A stretch of 64,000 nt of DNA from Erythrobacter tepidarius. Lineage in GTDB: Bacteria > Pseudomonadota > Alphaproteobacteria > Sphingomonadales > Sphingomonadaceae. The translations under genes were made by a program, and so were the position numbers. This document shows positions 37,797-46,713 of this stretch, one piece after another. The notes beneath the pieces are model-generated. The model saw only the letters and a list, made by a program, of their open reading frames with translations. It searched no databases and was not told the DNA's origin. The stretch is from the NCBI RefSeq assembly GCF_002155695.1, contig NZ_MUYJ01000014.1, positions 1-64,000 of the forward strand. Direction: 5' to 3'. How positions within the stretch are numbered: the first letter of the stretch is position 1; each line of letters begins with the position of its first letter.

Positions 37797-38410
37797 TCGC
37801 CACCGCTACCCACCACCTGCGCACCCTGCTGGCCCGTCTGCGCGGCGACCGGCAGGGGGTCACCCTGGTCGAATTCGGCTTCGTTGCGCCCGTGCTGTGT
37901 GTGCTGGTGATGGGCATCTTCGATATGGCCCACACGCAATACACCAACTCGCTCGTGAACGGTGCCTTGCAGAAGGCCGGCCGCGATCTCACGCTCGAGA
38001 CCGCCGGCAGCCAGCAGGACGCGATCGACGAACGGGTGCGCGCTGAGGTGATGAAGGTCGTCCCCAACACCGCCACGATCGAATTCGAGAAGCTTTCGCA
38101 TTTCGACTTCAGCGATATCGGAGAGAGCGAGGAATTCGAGGACGACAACGACGACGGCGCGTGCAACAATGGCGAGCTGTTCGTCGACGCCAACGGCAAT
38201 GGCCAGTGGGATGCAAACCGTGGCCGCGAAGGGATCGGCGGTGCGCGTGATGCGGTGCTCTATACCGCCGTTGTCAGCTATCCGCGCCTGTTTCCGATGT
38301 ATGGCCTGGTCGGCATGAGCAACACGGTGACACTGCGCGCCTCGACCGTGCTGCGCAACCAGCCTTTCGACGAACAGGATCGTTCGACCGAAACGGGGAA
38401 CTGCCCATGA
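37793..38410 (+). CDS. TadE-like pseudopilin-family protein
   Basis: A 205-residue protein with the TadE signature: a short basic cytoplasmic part, then VTLVEFGFVAPVLCVLVMGIFDMAH as the hydrophobic N-helix with the conserved Glu. The C-terminal region has an acidic stretch (EEFEDDNDDGACNNGE) and an Asp/Asn-rich DANGNGQWD loop that resembles a calcium site. Overlaps TadG upstream and the next TadE-like gene downstream by ATGA. Confidence 0.85.
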   Translation: MIATATHHLRTLLARLRGDRQGVTLVEFGFVAPVLCVLVMGIFDMAHTQYTNSLVNGALQKAGRDLTLETAGSQQDAIDERVRAEVMKVVPNTATIEFEKLSHFDFSDIGESEEFEDDNDDGACNNGELFVDANGNGQWDANRGREGIGGARDAVLYTAVVSYPRLFPMYGLVGMSNTVTLRASTVLRNQPFDEQDRSTETGNCP

Positions 38411-39105
38411 TTGCCGCACCTCTCGCCAAGGTCCGCACCCTTGCAGCGCGCGCTGCCGCCCTGCGCCAGCGGCTCAAGCGCGACACCTCGGGCGTTGCTT
38501 TCGTCGAGTTCGCCTTCACCGCACCGATCGTGCTGACGATGGGCATGCTGGGCACCGAGACGGCCTATTTCGTCATTACCCACATGCAGGTCAGCCAGGT
38601 GGCGATGCAGGTTGCCGACAACGCTTCGCGCGTGGGCGAGCAGGACGTGCTGACCGCCCGCAAAGTCTATGAAAGCGACATCAACGAATCGCTCATTGGC
38701 GCAGAAAAGCTGGGCGAAAGCTTCGGCCTTTTCGAACGCGGGCGGGTCATCATCTCCAGCCTCCAGCGCAACGCCGATGGTGGCCAGTGGATCGCATGGC
38801 AACGCTGCCGCGGGGCCAAAGTGTTCGATTCCTCCTACGGCGAGGAAGGCGACGGTGCCACGGGCACCAGTTTTCCGGGCATGGGCGAGCCCGGCAACCT
38901 GATTACCGCCAGCAACGGCACAGCAGTCATGTTCGTCGAGATCGCCTACGATTACGAATCGCTTACGCCCTTCGATCTGTTTGACGGGCGCACGATCCAC
39001 TACACGGCGGCCTTCAACGTGCGCGATTCGCGCGATCTGACGCAGCTCTACGACGACGGCCCGGAGGCCGATTGCAATATCTACTCGGCCGAGCGCGCGA
39101 GCTAA
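38407..39105 (+). CDS. Second TadE/TadF-like protein
   Basis: A 232-residue protein with the same architecture: a basic leader (RTLAARAAALRQRLKRD), the TadE-type helix GVAFVEFAFTAPIVLTMGMLG, then a soluble domain. Two cysteines (QRCRGAK, EADCNIY) may form a disulfide. Third and last gene of the overlapping tadG-tadE-tadE unit; it ends 39 bases before the convergent pdhB stop. Confidence 0.82.
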   Translation: MIAAPLAKVRTLAARAAALRQRLKRDTSGVAFVEFAFTAPIVLTMGMLGTETAYFVITHMQVSQVAMQVADNASRVGEQDVLTARKVYESDINESLIGAEKLGESFGLFERGRVIISSLQRNADGGQWIAWQRCRGAKVFDSSYGEEGDGATGTSFPGMGEPGNLITASNGTAVMFVEIAYDYESLTPFDLFDGRTIHYTAAFNVRDSRDLTQLYDDGPEADCNIYSAERAS

Positions 39106-39144
39106 TCACGGCCGCGCGGTCCCACCCGGCGGCGTGTTTTTCGG

Positions 39145-40500
39145 TTAATTCCGATAGCACACCTTGCGCGCAGCCTCGGCGATGCGTGCGGCATCGACGA
39201 GCGCGAGCTTTTCGAGGTTGGCAGCATAGGGCAGCGGCACATCCGCGTTGCACACCCGCATGACGGGCGCATCGAGGTGGTCGAAGCCCTCCTCCATGCA
39301 GATGCTGACGATCTCGGAAGCGATCGAGCATGTCGGCCAGCCTTCTTCGGCCACCACCAGACGATTGGTCTTGGCAAGGCTGGCGAGCACGGTCTGCTTG
39401 TCGAGCGGGCGAAGGGTGCGAAGGTCGACGATCTCGGCGTCGATACCCTCGTCTGCCAGCAGGTTCGCGGCCTCCAGTGCCAGCCCGACTCCGATCGAAT
39501 AGCTGACGATGGTGACATCCGCACCTTCGCGCATGATCCGCGCCTTTCCGATCGGCAGCACGTAATCCTCGATGCCGGGAACATCGAAACTGCGACCGTA
39601 GAGCAATTCGTTCTCGAGGAAGACAACCGGGTCCTCGCAGCGGATCGCGGCTTTCATCAACCCCTTGGCATCCGCCGCATCATAAGGCGCGATCACGATC
39701 AGGCCGGGGACGCTGGCATACCACGGGCCGAAGTTCTGCGAGTGCTGTGCGCCGACGCGGCTTGCAGCACCATTGGGGCCGCGGAACACGACCGGACAGC
39801 GCATCTGGCCGCCGGACATGTAATTGGTCTTGGCCGCCGAGTTGATGATGTGATCGATCGCCTGCATGGCGAAATTGAAGGTCATGAACTCGACGATCGG
39901 GCGAAGGCCGCCCATCGCCGCGCCGGTGCCGATCCCGGCAAAGCCATATTCGGTGATCGGGGTATCGATCACGCGCTTGGGTCCGAATTCGGCAAGCAGG
40001 CCCTGGGTGACCTTGTAGGCGCCCTGATATTCGGCGACTTCCTCACCCATCACGAAAACGCGGCTGTCACGGCGCATCTCCTCGGCCATCGCATCGCGCA
40101 GCGCCTCGCGCACGGTGAGGCTGACGAGGCGGGTGTCGGCGGGGATGGCCGGATCGGCAAGGCGCACAACCGGTTCAGACGCGGGCTTGTCGGCCGCGGG
40201 GGCAGATGCCGGGGCAGGGACAGACGCAGCAGCAGCAGGCTTGGGCGCAGCCGCCTCCCCTTCCCCGGCGATCAGCGCGATCACCGCACCTACTGCGACA
40301 TCCTCGGTTCCGGCAGGCACGATGATCTTTTCCAGCACGCCTTCGTCGATGGCCTCGAACTCCATCGTCGCCTTGTCGGTCTCGATCTCGGCGATGATAT
40401 CGCCTGGTTCGATCCGATCGCCCTCGGCCTTGAGCCACTTGGCGAGCGTGCCCTGCTCCATGGTCGGCGAGAGCGCCGGCATCTTCAGTTCGATCGCCAT
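39145..40500 (-). CDS. pdhB: Pyruvate dehydrogenase E1 beta with N-terminal lipoyl domain
   Basis: A 451-residue subunit. Residues 1 to about 80 are a lipoyl domain with the lipoylated lysine K43 in ETDKATMEF; a Pro/Ala linker (about 85-120) follows; the rest is the E1 beta transketolase-like domain. Lipoyl-E1 beta fusions are typical of Alphaproteobacteria. Together with PdhA it decarboxylates pyruvate and passes acetyl groups to E2. The lipoyl group would be made by LipA, also in this window. It follows pdhA by 3 bases. Confidence 0.96.
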   Translation of the reverse strand: MAIELKMPALSPTMEQGTLAKWLKAEGDRIEPGDIIAEIETDKATMEFEAIDEGVLEKIIVPAGTEDVAVGAVIALIAGEGEAAAPKPAAAASVPAPASAPAADKPASEPVVRLADPAIPADTRLVSLTVREALRDAMAEEMRRDSRVFVMGEEVAEYQGAYKVTQGLLAEFGPKRVIDTPITEYGFAGIGTGAAMGGLRPIVEFMTFNFAMQAIDHIINSAAKTNYMSGGQMRCPVVFRGPNGAASRVGAQHSQNFGPWYASVPGLIVIAPYDAADAKGLMKAAIRCEDPVVFLENELLYGRSFDVPGIEDYVLPIGKARIMREGADVTIVSYSIGVGLALEAANLLADEGIDAEIVDLRTLRPLDKQTVLASLAKTNRLVVAEEGWPTCSIASEIVSICMEEGFDHLDAPVMRVCNADVPLPYAANLEKLALVDAARIAEAARKVCYRN

Positions 40501-40503
40501 GAC

Positions 40504-41568
40504 TCAGTATTCTCCCACCAGCACATCGGTGTAGAGCTCGCGCGCGTCGGGTTCGGGCGAGGTTTCCGCAAAATCGGCTGCTGCTGCCACTTCGGCACGG
40601 ATGGCCTTGTCGATCGCTTTCAATTCTTCCTCGGTCTTGCCGGCCTGGATCAGGGTTTTCTTGAGCCCCTCGATCGGGTCATGCAGTTCTTTCTGTTCCT
40701 GGACTTCCTCGCGGGTGCGATATTTCGCCGGATCAGACATCGAGTGGCCGCGGTAGCGATAGGTGTTGCACTCCATCAGCACCGGCCCCTTGCCGGCGCG
40801 GACATGGGCGAAGGCCACTTCGGCGGCGGCGCGCACTTCGAGCACGTCCATGCCGTTGACTTCCATTCCCGGAATGCGGAACGCGGTGCCGCGGCGGTAG
40901 AAGCGGGTTTCGGCGGAGCTGCGTTTGGTCGCGGTGCCCATCGCGTACTGGTTGTCCTCGACCACGAAGACAATCGGCAGCTTCCACAAGGAGGCCATGT
41001 TGAAGGTTTCGTACACCTGGCCCTGGTTCGCCGCCCCGTCGCCGAAATAGGCAAGGCACAAGCCCCCGTCGCCACGGTATTGGTGGGCGAGCGCCAGCCC
41101 GCCGCCCAGCGCCACCTGCGCGCCGACGATCCCGTGTCCGCCGTAGAACTTGTGCTCGGTCGAAAACATGTGCATCGATCCGCCCTTGCCGCGCGAGATG
41201 CCGGATACACGACCCGTCAGCTCGGCCATGATTACCCTCGGATCGATCCCGTAGGCGAGCATGTGGCCGTGGTCGCGGTAACCGGTGATGACACTGTCAC
41301 GTTCGGGGTCCAGAGCGGATTGCAGCCCGATCGCCACCGCTTCCTGACCGATGTAAAGGTGGCAGAATCCACCGATCAGCCCCAGCCCGTAGAGCTGGCC
41401 CGCCTTTTCCTCGAACCGCCGGATAAGCAACATCCGGCGGTAGAATTCGAGCATCTCCGCCTCGCTCGCGGCATATCGCTTTTTCGCTTCGAAGGCCTCT
41501 TGCAGCGAATGCAGGATGAATTCGCCATCGTCTGGCGCGGGCGCAGCTTTTGCGGGCTTTTTGGCCAA
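40504..41568 (-). CDS. pdhA: Pyruvate dehydrogenase E1 alpha
   Basis: A 354-residue thiamine-diphosphate subunit. The ThDP motif GDGAANQGQVYETFNMASLW ends ...VVEDN, and the phosphorylation-loop-like YRYRGHSMSDPAKYRTREE is conserved. I chose TTG at 41568 (AKKPAKAAPAPDDG), which gives the N-terminus usual in sphingomonads; an ATG at 41598 in the same frame is the alternative, and the frame to 41664 is not supported. The pair pdhA-pdhB is transcribed together, behind ftsB. Confidence 0.95.
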   Translation of the reverse strand: MAKKPAKAAPAPDDGEFILHSLQEAFEAKKRYAASEAEMLEFYRRMLLIRRFEEKAGQLYGLGLIGGFCHLYIGQEAVAIGLQSALDPERDSVITGYRDHGHMLAYGIDPRVIMAELTGRVSGISRGKGGSMHMFSTEHKFYGGHGIVGAQVALGGGLALAHQYRGDGGLCLAYFGDGAANQGQVYETFNMASLWKLPIVFVVEDNQYAMGTATKRSSAETRFYRRGTAFRIPGMEVNGMDVLEVRAAAEVAFAHVRAGKGPVLMECNTYRYRGHSMSDPAKYRTREEVQEQKELHDPIEGLKKTLIQAGKTEEELKAIDKAIRAEVAAAADFAETSPEPDARELYTDVLVGEY

Positions 41569-41724
41569 GATAAGTATCCCTCTCTCTGGCGCGCTCATGG
41601 GGAGGAGAAACGCCGTCCAGTGCCTGCCTCTATAGGCAGGCAAACAGGCACGACGCAACGCCAAGCCGTTGAAGAAATCCCTCCGCGCATACGAAATCAG
41701 ATCGTCTGCGGCACAGCGGCGAAA

Positions 41725-42027
41725 TCACTCGTCCTCGAGCGTGACCACCACCTCATCCTCGTGGATCACGCCCAGTTGCTCGCGCACCAACTCGCTCGCA
41801 AGGTCCGGGTCGGCAGCCTCGGGATCGAGGAGTTTCACGCGGTTGCGCAGGGCATCGCGCTCAGCCGTGAGCTTGGCGATTTCCTTCTCGCGCTGCTTGA
41901 GCGCGGCCACGTTCTCGCTCCAGGCAAGCAAGCCCGTTGGCCCGGCGACCGCGACCCCGGCCAGCGCCAGCAGCACCGCCAGCGCGATCCAGCGCTTGCT
42001 TCGCTCGCCCAAAATCGCCTTGCGCAT
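41725..42027 (-). CDS. ftsB: Cell-division protein FtsB (septum-formation initiator)
   Basis: A bitopic protein of about 100 residues: a short basic cytoplasmic end (MRKAILGERSKR), one transmembrane helix (IALAVLLALAGVAVAG), then a coiled coil (ENVAALKQREKEIAKLTAERDALRNRVKLL). It joins FtsL and FtsQ in the divisome. An alternative start at 42051 adds eight residues; I prefer 42027 for its position near GGGA. The position upstream of pdhA is the usual one in Alphaproteobacteria. Confidence 0.85.
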   Translation of the reverse strand: MRKAILGERSKRWIALAVLLALAGVAVAGPTGLLAWSENVAALKQREKEIAKLTAERDALRNRVKLLDPEAADPDLASELVREQLGVIHEDEVVVTLEDE

Positions 42028-42208
42028 GGTCGTCCCAAACCTTTCAGACATGCCGCAACACCCGGCGTCGGCACAGAATCATACTTGGCCGTGCGCCGCA
42101 AGGGCGTTGCGTGGACGTGCACAATATTCCGCGCCGACGCAGTGCGACGTGCCATCTGGCAATTGCGTTTCGATCTGATACGGAAAACTTGGCAAGGAGG
42201 GAGCAACC

Positions 42209-43126
42209 ATGCAGGTCATCACGCATGAACCGAACCGTTTTGCCGACCTTCCGGGCTATCCCTTTCGGGAAAACTGGCTGAGGATCGATTTGGGCGAAGG
42301 CTATTCGGGCCGGATGCACTATCTCGACGAAGGCCCGAAGGATGCCCCGCCGGTGCTGCTGCTGCACGGCGAACCTTCATGGTCGTACCTCTATCGCAAG
42401 ATGATCCCGCTATTGGTGGATGCGGGCTTGCGATGCCTCGCGCCCGATCTGATCGGCTTTGGCAAGAGCGACAAGCCCGATGATCAGACCTTCTACACTT
42501 ACGCACGCCATGTCGACTGGCTGCGGCAGTGGCGCAGCGCGGTGGTTCCGCAGGTGGCCGGGCTGTTCTGTCAGGACTGGGGCGGGCTCTTGGGCCTGCG
42601 ACTGGTCGGCGAAAAGCCGGAGCGCTTCGCCTTCGTGGTCGCCAGCAACACCTTCCTGCCCACCGGCGGCGGCAAGGCTTCGCCGGGGTTCCTCGCCTGG
42701 CGCGAGTTCGCGCGCGCCTCAGCCGATTTTCCCATCGGCGCAATCATGGGCCGCGGCTGCCAGACGCCACTCTCGCCCGCGGAGGTCGCCGCCTATGATG
42801 CCCCTTTCCCCGACGCGGCGAGCAAGGCAGGCGCGCGGGCCTTCCCGCAGCTGGTGCCGATCGAGGACGACAAGCCGGGCGTGGCTGAAAATCTCGCGGC
42901 GTGGGAGGGGCTGGCCGCCTTCGACAGGCCTTTCCTCACTCTTTTCGGGGAGGATGATCCGGTGCTCGGCGAGGCCGGGCCGCTGCTGGCAAAGCGGATC
43001 AAGGGTGCCAAAGGTCAGCCCCATGCGATGCTGTCCAGCTGCGGCCACTTCAGTCAGGAAGACCGTCCGGCCGAACTGGCCGAGGGCGTGATCGCCATGG
43101 CGCGCAAGGCGGGCTTGCTCGCTTGA
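42209..43126 (+). CDS. Haloalkane dehalogenase-like alpha/beta hydrolase (HLD-I type)
   Basis: A 305-residue hydrolase that keeps the full HLD-I active site of Xanthobacter DhlA at nearly the same numbers. HGEPSW has Glu55; the nucleophile is D123 with halide-binding W124 (CQDWGG); a cap-region Trp is at about 164; an Asp lies at 249/250 (GEDDPV); the general base is H280 (CGHFSQED). It cleaves carbon-halogen bonds in water-dependent fashion, releasing halide and alcohol. The natural substrate is unknown. A GGAGG ribosome-binding site is present. Coupled by overlap to an MFS transporter. Confidence 0.85.
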   Translation: MQVITHEPNRFADLPGYPFRENWLRIDLGEGYSGRMHYLDEGPKDAPPVLLLHGEPSWSYLYRKMIPLLVDAGLRCLAPDLIGFGKSDKPDDQTFYTYARHVDWLRQWRSAVVPQVAGLFCQDWGGLLGLRLVGEKPERFAFVVASNTFLPTGGGKASPGFLAWREFARASADFPIGAIMGRGCQTPLSPAEVAAYDAPFPDAASKAGARAFPQLVPIEDDKPGVAENLAAWEGLAAFDRPFLTLFGEDDPVLGEAGPLLAKRIKGAKGQPHAMLSSCGHFSQEDRPAELAEGVIAMARKAGLLA

Positions 43127-44337
43127 CGGAAAACCTTGCCGCGCGCGCTCCTGCCACCTGTCTCACCCGCATGCAGGAGCGGATGCTGGCGCTCGCCATC
43201 GCGGTGGTCACCGCCAACGCTTATTACATCCATCCGATAATCGGCGAAGTCGCCCGCGGCTTCGGGGTGGGAGAGGCTGAAATCGGGCTGGTGCCGGCCT
43301 TGAACCAGCTGGCGCTGGCGCTGGGTATCCTGCTGCTGCTACCGCTGGGTGATTTCCATTCGAACCGCCGCCTGTGCCTGATATTCGTTACCGCCCAGAC
43401 GCTGTGCCTGCTCGGCATGGTGCTGGCGCCGGGCTTGCTTGCCTTCACCGCCGCCTCGACGCTGCTCGGCTTCTGTACCATCGCCCCCTATCTGATCCCG
43501 GCCTTCGCCTCGAAACGGGTCGCACCCGCGCGATTGGGACAGGTCACGTCGCAGCTCACCGCGGCGGTGATCTTCGGCATCCTGGTGGCGCGGGTAAGCG
43601 CCGGGATCATCGCTGAACATGCCGACTGGCACACGGTCTATGTGTGGGCCTTCGTGTGCATGGTCGCCGTCACCGCCTTGCTGCCGGTGGCCATGCGCAG
43701 CGACGTGACGCCAGCCAAGCAGCCGCCGGCCGCTTATGGCGCGCTGATCGCCTCGGTGTTCACGCTCGCCGCCAAGCATCCGGACATGCGGATTTCCGCC
43801 GCGATCCAGGGGCTGAACTTTGCAATCTTCACCGCGACTTGGCTCGCGCTGGCCCTGCATCTCACCAGCCCCGCGCTGGGTTATGGCACGGACCAGGTCG
43901 GCTATCTCGCCGCGGTCGCGGCAATCAGCATTATCGCCACGCCGCGGCTCGGCCGCTGGGCCGACAAGGTGGGGCCACACAGGGCGCGCGTGGCTGCCGC
44001 GGTGGTGCAGCTGTCGGGCATCGTGCTGTACTATCCGCTTGGCTTCAGCATCTGGACCATTCTGGTGCCGCTGCTGCTGACCAACATGGTCGGCCCGACA
44101 GTCGACGTGACAGGGCGTATGACCCTGTTCGCCCTCGCCCCCGAAATCCGCACCCGGCTCACGACCGGCTATATCGTCACCATGTTCCTCGGCGGTGCAC
44201 TCGGCAGTGCCCTGGGCACGGCGGTTTTCGACGCGGGCGGATGGGGTGCAACGTGCGGCCTGCTGTTGGCGATGTCGGTGGGTGTGCTGACGCTGGCGGC
44301 GCATGCCGAGCGGCGGTGGAAGCAGCAGCAGGAATGA
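43123..44337 (+). CDS. MFS transporter
   Basis: A 404-residue protein with about 12 transmembrane helices. The loop-2/3 motif is degenerate (LPLGDFHSNRR), and a second-half equivalent is RLGRWADKVGPHRARV. The start is a TTG at 43123 overlapping the dehalogenase stop (TTGA), so it is translationally coupled; an internal ATG (MQERML) would shorten it by about 16 residues. Substrate cannot be told; pairing with the dehalogenase-like gene suggests a halogenated compound or its product, by inference only. It ends at the base before the 3' end of tRNA-Arg. Confidence 0.85.
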   Translation: MTENLAARAPATCLTRMQERMLALAIAVVTANAYYIHPIIGEVARGFGVGEAEIGLVPALNQLALALGILLLLPLGDFHSNRRLCLIFVTAQTLCLLGMVLAPGLLAFTAASTLLGFCTIAPYLIPAFASKRVAPARLGQVTSQLTAAVIFGILVARVSAGIIAEHADWHTVYVWAFVCMVAVTALLPVAMRSDVTPAKQPPAAYGALIASVFTLAAKHPDMRISAAIQGLNFAIFTATWLALALHLTSPALGYGTDQVGYLAAVAAISIIATPRLGRWADKVGPHRARVAAAVVQLSGIVLYYPLGFSIWTILVPLLLTNMVGPTVDVTGRMTLFALAPEIRTRLTTGYIVTMFLGGALGSALGTAVFDAGGWGATCGLLLAMSVGVLTLAAHAERRWKQQQE

Positions 44338-44414
44338 TGGTGACCCCGGCGCGATTCGAACGCGCGGCCCTCAGATTAGGAATCTGATGCTCTATCCTGC
44401 TGAGCTACGGGGTC
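44338..44414 (-). tRNA. tRNA-Arg (anticodon CCT)
   Basis: From 44414 downward: acceptor GACCCCG pairs with CGGGGTC, D arm GCTCAGCAGGATAGAGC, anticodon stem TCAGA/TCTGA enclosing anticodon CCT (44380-44378), T arm GCGCGTTCGAATCGCGC, and an encoded CCA (44340-44338). Length 77 bases. It reads the rare AGG codon. Confidence 0.97.
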
Positions 44415-44447
44415 CCGCCGCGAGCCATAGCAGCGCGGTCGAACCAA

Positions 44448-44915
44448 TCAATTAAGTTTGTTGGGCGGGGCGACGGGAAACGGCAATGGGGCGACCGGCA
44501 CGCCCTCCTCGATTAGAGCGCGGGCTTCCGAAAGTGTCACCTGACCATGAATCGGTGCTTCGTCACGCTCGCCGTAATACATCGCACGCGATTCCTCGGC
44601 GAACTTCTCGCCCACCCAGGTGCTGCGCTTGAGAAATTCGGCCTGCGCCTTGGCGAGCGCGGCGAGCGCCTGCTGAACCTCGGCAGGCATGGGAGCATTG
44701 GTCATCAACTGCGCAGCCTGTTGCGGCAGCACATCCTGACGCTGGTTGCCCTTGGCCGGAACGGCGGGCGCCATCGGCGCCTTGACCACTTCGGCAGAGC
44801 CGCAATAGGGGCAGACGATCAGCCCGCGCGCCTGCTGGTCATCGTATTCCGCCGAGGAGCCAAACCAGCCCTCGAACCGATGACCATTGGCACAGCAAAG
44901 ATCAAACACGATCAT
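44448..44915 (-). CDS. DUF1178-family protein
   Basis: A 155-residue protein. The N-terminus MIVFDLCCANGHRFEGWFGS and the zinc-ribbon-like CPYCGSAEVVKAPMAP are typical of the uncharacterised alphaproteobacterial DUF1178 family. The cysteine set (C7, C8 and the CPYC pair) suggests one bound zinc. It follows the nitrilase-family gene by 6 bases, a pairing conserved with grxC in many alphaproteobacteria. Function unknown. Confidence 0.85.
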   Translation of the reverse strand: MIVFDLCCANGHRFEGWFGSSAEYDDQQARGLIVCPYCGSAEVVKAPMAPAVPAKGNQRQDVLPQQAAQLMTNAPMPAEVQQALAALAKAQAEFLKRSTWVGEKFAEESRAMYYGERDEAPIHGQVTLSEARALIEEGVPVAPLPFPVAPPNKLN

Positions 44916-44921
44916 AACGTA

Positions 44922-45746
44922 TCACGATTTGGGGATTTCGCGGCGATTGGCAAGAGCGGGGATCTGGGCCCGCACTTCGGCAATCCGGCCAAGGTCGATG
45001 TCGCAGAAGGCCAGCCCCGGTTTCTCGCCGCCCATGTCGAGCAGCACTTCGCCCCAGGGATCGACCACGAGGGAATGGCCATAAGTCTGCCGCCCGTCCT
45101 CATGAGTGCCGACCTGCGCGGCGGCGATGACGAAGGCCTGCGCCTCGATTGCGCGGGCGCGCAGCAAGACGTGCCAGTGCGCCTCGCCAGTGGGCCGGGT
45201 GAAGGCGGCGGGCACGGCGATCGCGTCGCAGCGCCGATCACCCAGCGCGCCGAAGAGCGCGGGAAAGCGCAGGTCGTAGCAGATGGTAAGGCCAAGACGC
45301 CCGATCGGCGTTTGCTCCACCGTCACCACCTCGTGGCCCGCTTCGTAGGCGCTGCTTTCGCGCCAGCTCTCCCCGCTTGCCAGATCGACATCGAACATAT
45401 GGATCTTGTCGTAAGTGACCGGCTGGGTGCCATTGGCGCGCACGTAATAGGAACGGTTGGCCCACCGGCCGCTCCATGCCCTGACCGGCATCGAACCCAG
45501 CGCGATCTCGATGTGCAGCTTGCCCGCCGTCAGCTCAAGCTCGTCGAGCACGCGCTGTTCGTGGACCTGGGTGATCCACCGCGCCGCCCGCTGGCGATCA
45601 CGATCGACCAGCAATGACATTTCCGGGGTGAACAGCACCTGCGCGCCCTCCCCCGCCGCACGTCGCGCAGCCTTGCGGATGGTTGCGAGATTGGCCTCGG
45701 CATCGATGCCCGAGCACATCTGCAAAACGGCAATCTTGCGCTTCAT
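44922..45746 (-). CDS. Carbon-nitrogen hydrolase (Nit2/omega-amidase-like)
   Basis: A 274-residue nitrilase-superfamily amidase. The Glu-Lys-Cys triad is visible: E in FTPEMSL, K in TYDKIHMFDVDL, and C in LTICYDLRFP. The Nit subgroup is implied by the KIHMFDVD and CYDLRFPALF signatures; such enzymes hydrolyse deaminated glutathione or alpha-keto acid amides. It sits between grxC and the DUF1178 gene, which fits a glutathione-repair role. Confidence 0.9.
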   Translation of the reverse strand: MKRKIAVLQMCSGIDAEANLATIRKAARRAAGEGAQVLFTPEMSLLVDRDRQRAARWITQVHEQRVLDELELTAGKLHIEIALGSMPVRAWSGRWANRSYYVRANGTQPVTYDKIHMFDVDLASGESWRESSAYEAGHEVVTVEQTPIGRLGLTICYDLRFPALFGALGDRRCDAIAVPAAFTRPTGEAHWHVLLRARAIEAQAFVIAAAQVGTHEDGRQTYGHSLVVDPWGEVLLDMGGEKPGLAFCDIDLGRIAEVRAQIPALANRREIPKS

Positions 45747-45752
45747 GGCCGG

Positions 45753-46016
45753 CTATTCCGCCAGCAGGGGATCAAGCTTGCCGGCAGCATCGAGGGCATA
45801 CAGATCATCGCAGCCGCCCACATGCAGCGCGCCGATGAATATTTGCGGCACGGTCATCGCATTGGGCGCGCGCGCCAGCATCTCGGCGCGTTTTGGGCCG
45901 CCCAGCGTGATGTCATACTCCGAATAGGCCGCGCCCTTCTGGTCCAGCAACCGCTTGGCGCGCACGCAGAAGGGGCAACCAAATTTGGTGTAGATGTCGA
46001 TCTGGGGGCGAGCCAT
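45753..46016 (-). CDS. grxC: Glutaredoxin 3
   Basis: An 87-residue thioredoxin-fold protein with redox motif CPFC (FGCPFCVRAK) and the glutathione-binding TVPQIFIG and GGCDDL segments. It reduces disulfides and mixed glutathione disulfides in the cytoplasm. Two adjacent ATGs (46016 and 46019) are possible; the AGAGG upstream is better spaced for 46016. First gene of the grxC-nitrilase-DUF1178 run. Confidence 0.93.
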   Translation of the reverse strand: MARPQIDIYTKFGCPFCVRAKRLLDQKGAAYSEYDITLGGPKRAEMLARAPNAMTVPQIFIGALHVGGCDDLYALDAAGKLDPLLAE

Positions 46017-46164
46017 CATGTCCTCTTGAAAGCTTACGACGATGAACCAGATAAGGGCTGTTGCCGCGTTCCGCCAGTCTTGGGGAGCGCAAGGCAACAG
46101 GCGGGCGCTGCATTCGGCAGGCCCGCGTCAGGATCAGATCGCTCAGATTGGAGGATTTGCAGCT

Positions 46165-46653
46165 ATGTCGCGCTTCGATTTCACCCCCTATCGTCGTTCC
46201 ACCGTCGGCTTTGATCGCCTGTTCGATCTGCTCGAGAACCAGGCGCGGCTCAACACCGGCGACAATTATCCGCCCTTCAACATCTCGCGCTCGGGCGATG
46301 ACAACTACCGTATCACCATCGCGGTCGCTGGCTTCCGTCCAGAGGATCTCGACATCACCGCCCAGCAGAATTTGCTGGTTATCCATGGCCGCAAGCGCGA
46401 GGAAGTGGCGGACGGGTCTGAACTGATCCATGTCGGCATCGCCAACCGCGGCTTCGAGCGCCGCTTCGAACTGGCCGATTTCGTGCGCGTCGAAGGCGCC
46501 ACTCTGGCCGACGGGCTGCTGACCATCGATCTGGTGCGCGAAGTGCCCGAAGCGATGAAGCCGAGGAAGATCGCCATCAACGGCGCCCCTCGCCTGAGCG
46601 CAGTGCCGCGCGAAAGCGAGAACACGCAGGACAATCAGGCCAGCGCGGCCTGA
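46165..46653 (+). CDS. Small heat-shock protein, Hsp20 family
   Basis: A 162-residue alpha-crystallin-type chaperone. The N-terminus MSRFDFTPYRRSTVGFDRLFDLL is the alphaproteobacterial IbpA/HspA type. The crystallin domain (about 30-135) has VAGFRPEDLDIT, LVIHGRKRE, GFERRFELADFV and ADGLLTIDLVRE. The C-terminal tail is polar. GGAGG lies ten bases before the ATG at 46165; the upstream frame to 46042 is not supported. Followed by a strong hairpin. Confidence 0.93.
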   Translation: MSRFDFTPYRRSTVGFDRLFDLLENQARLNTGDNYPPFNISRSGDDNYRITIAVAGFRPEDLDITAQQNLLVIHGRKREEVADGSELIHVGIANRGFERRFELADFVRVEGATLADGLLTIDLVREVPEAMKPRKIAINGAPRLSAVPRESENTQDNQASAA

Positions 46654-46687
46654 TCCTCCGGCATCTTTCCCTAGGCTGAAATGATGA

Positions 46688-46713
46688 GGGGGCGGATTGT
46701 GCAATCCGCCCCC
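46688..46713. terminator. Perfect hairpin after hsp20
   Basis: An 11-bp perfect stem, GGGGGCGGATT with AATCCGCCCCC, and a GTGC loop. There is no U-run on either side. It lies 34 bases behind the hsp20 stop, between convergent genes, so it can act in both directions as a terminator or an mRNA 3'-end protector. Confidence 0.6.
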
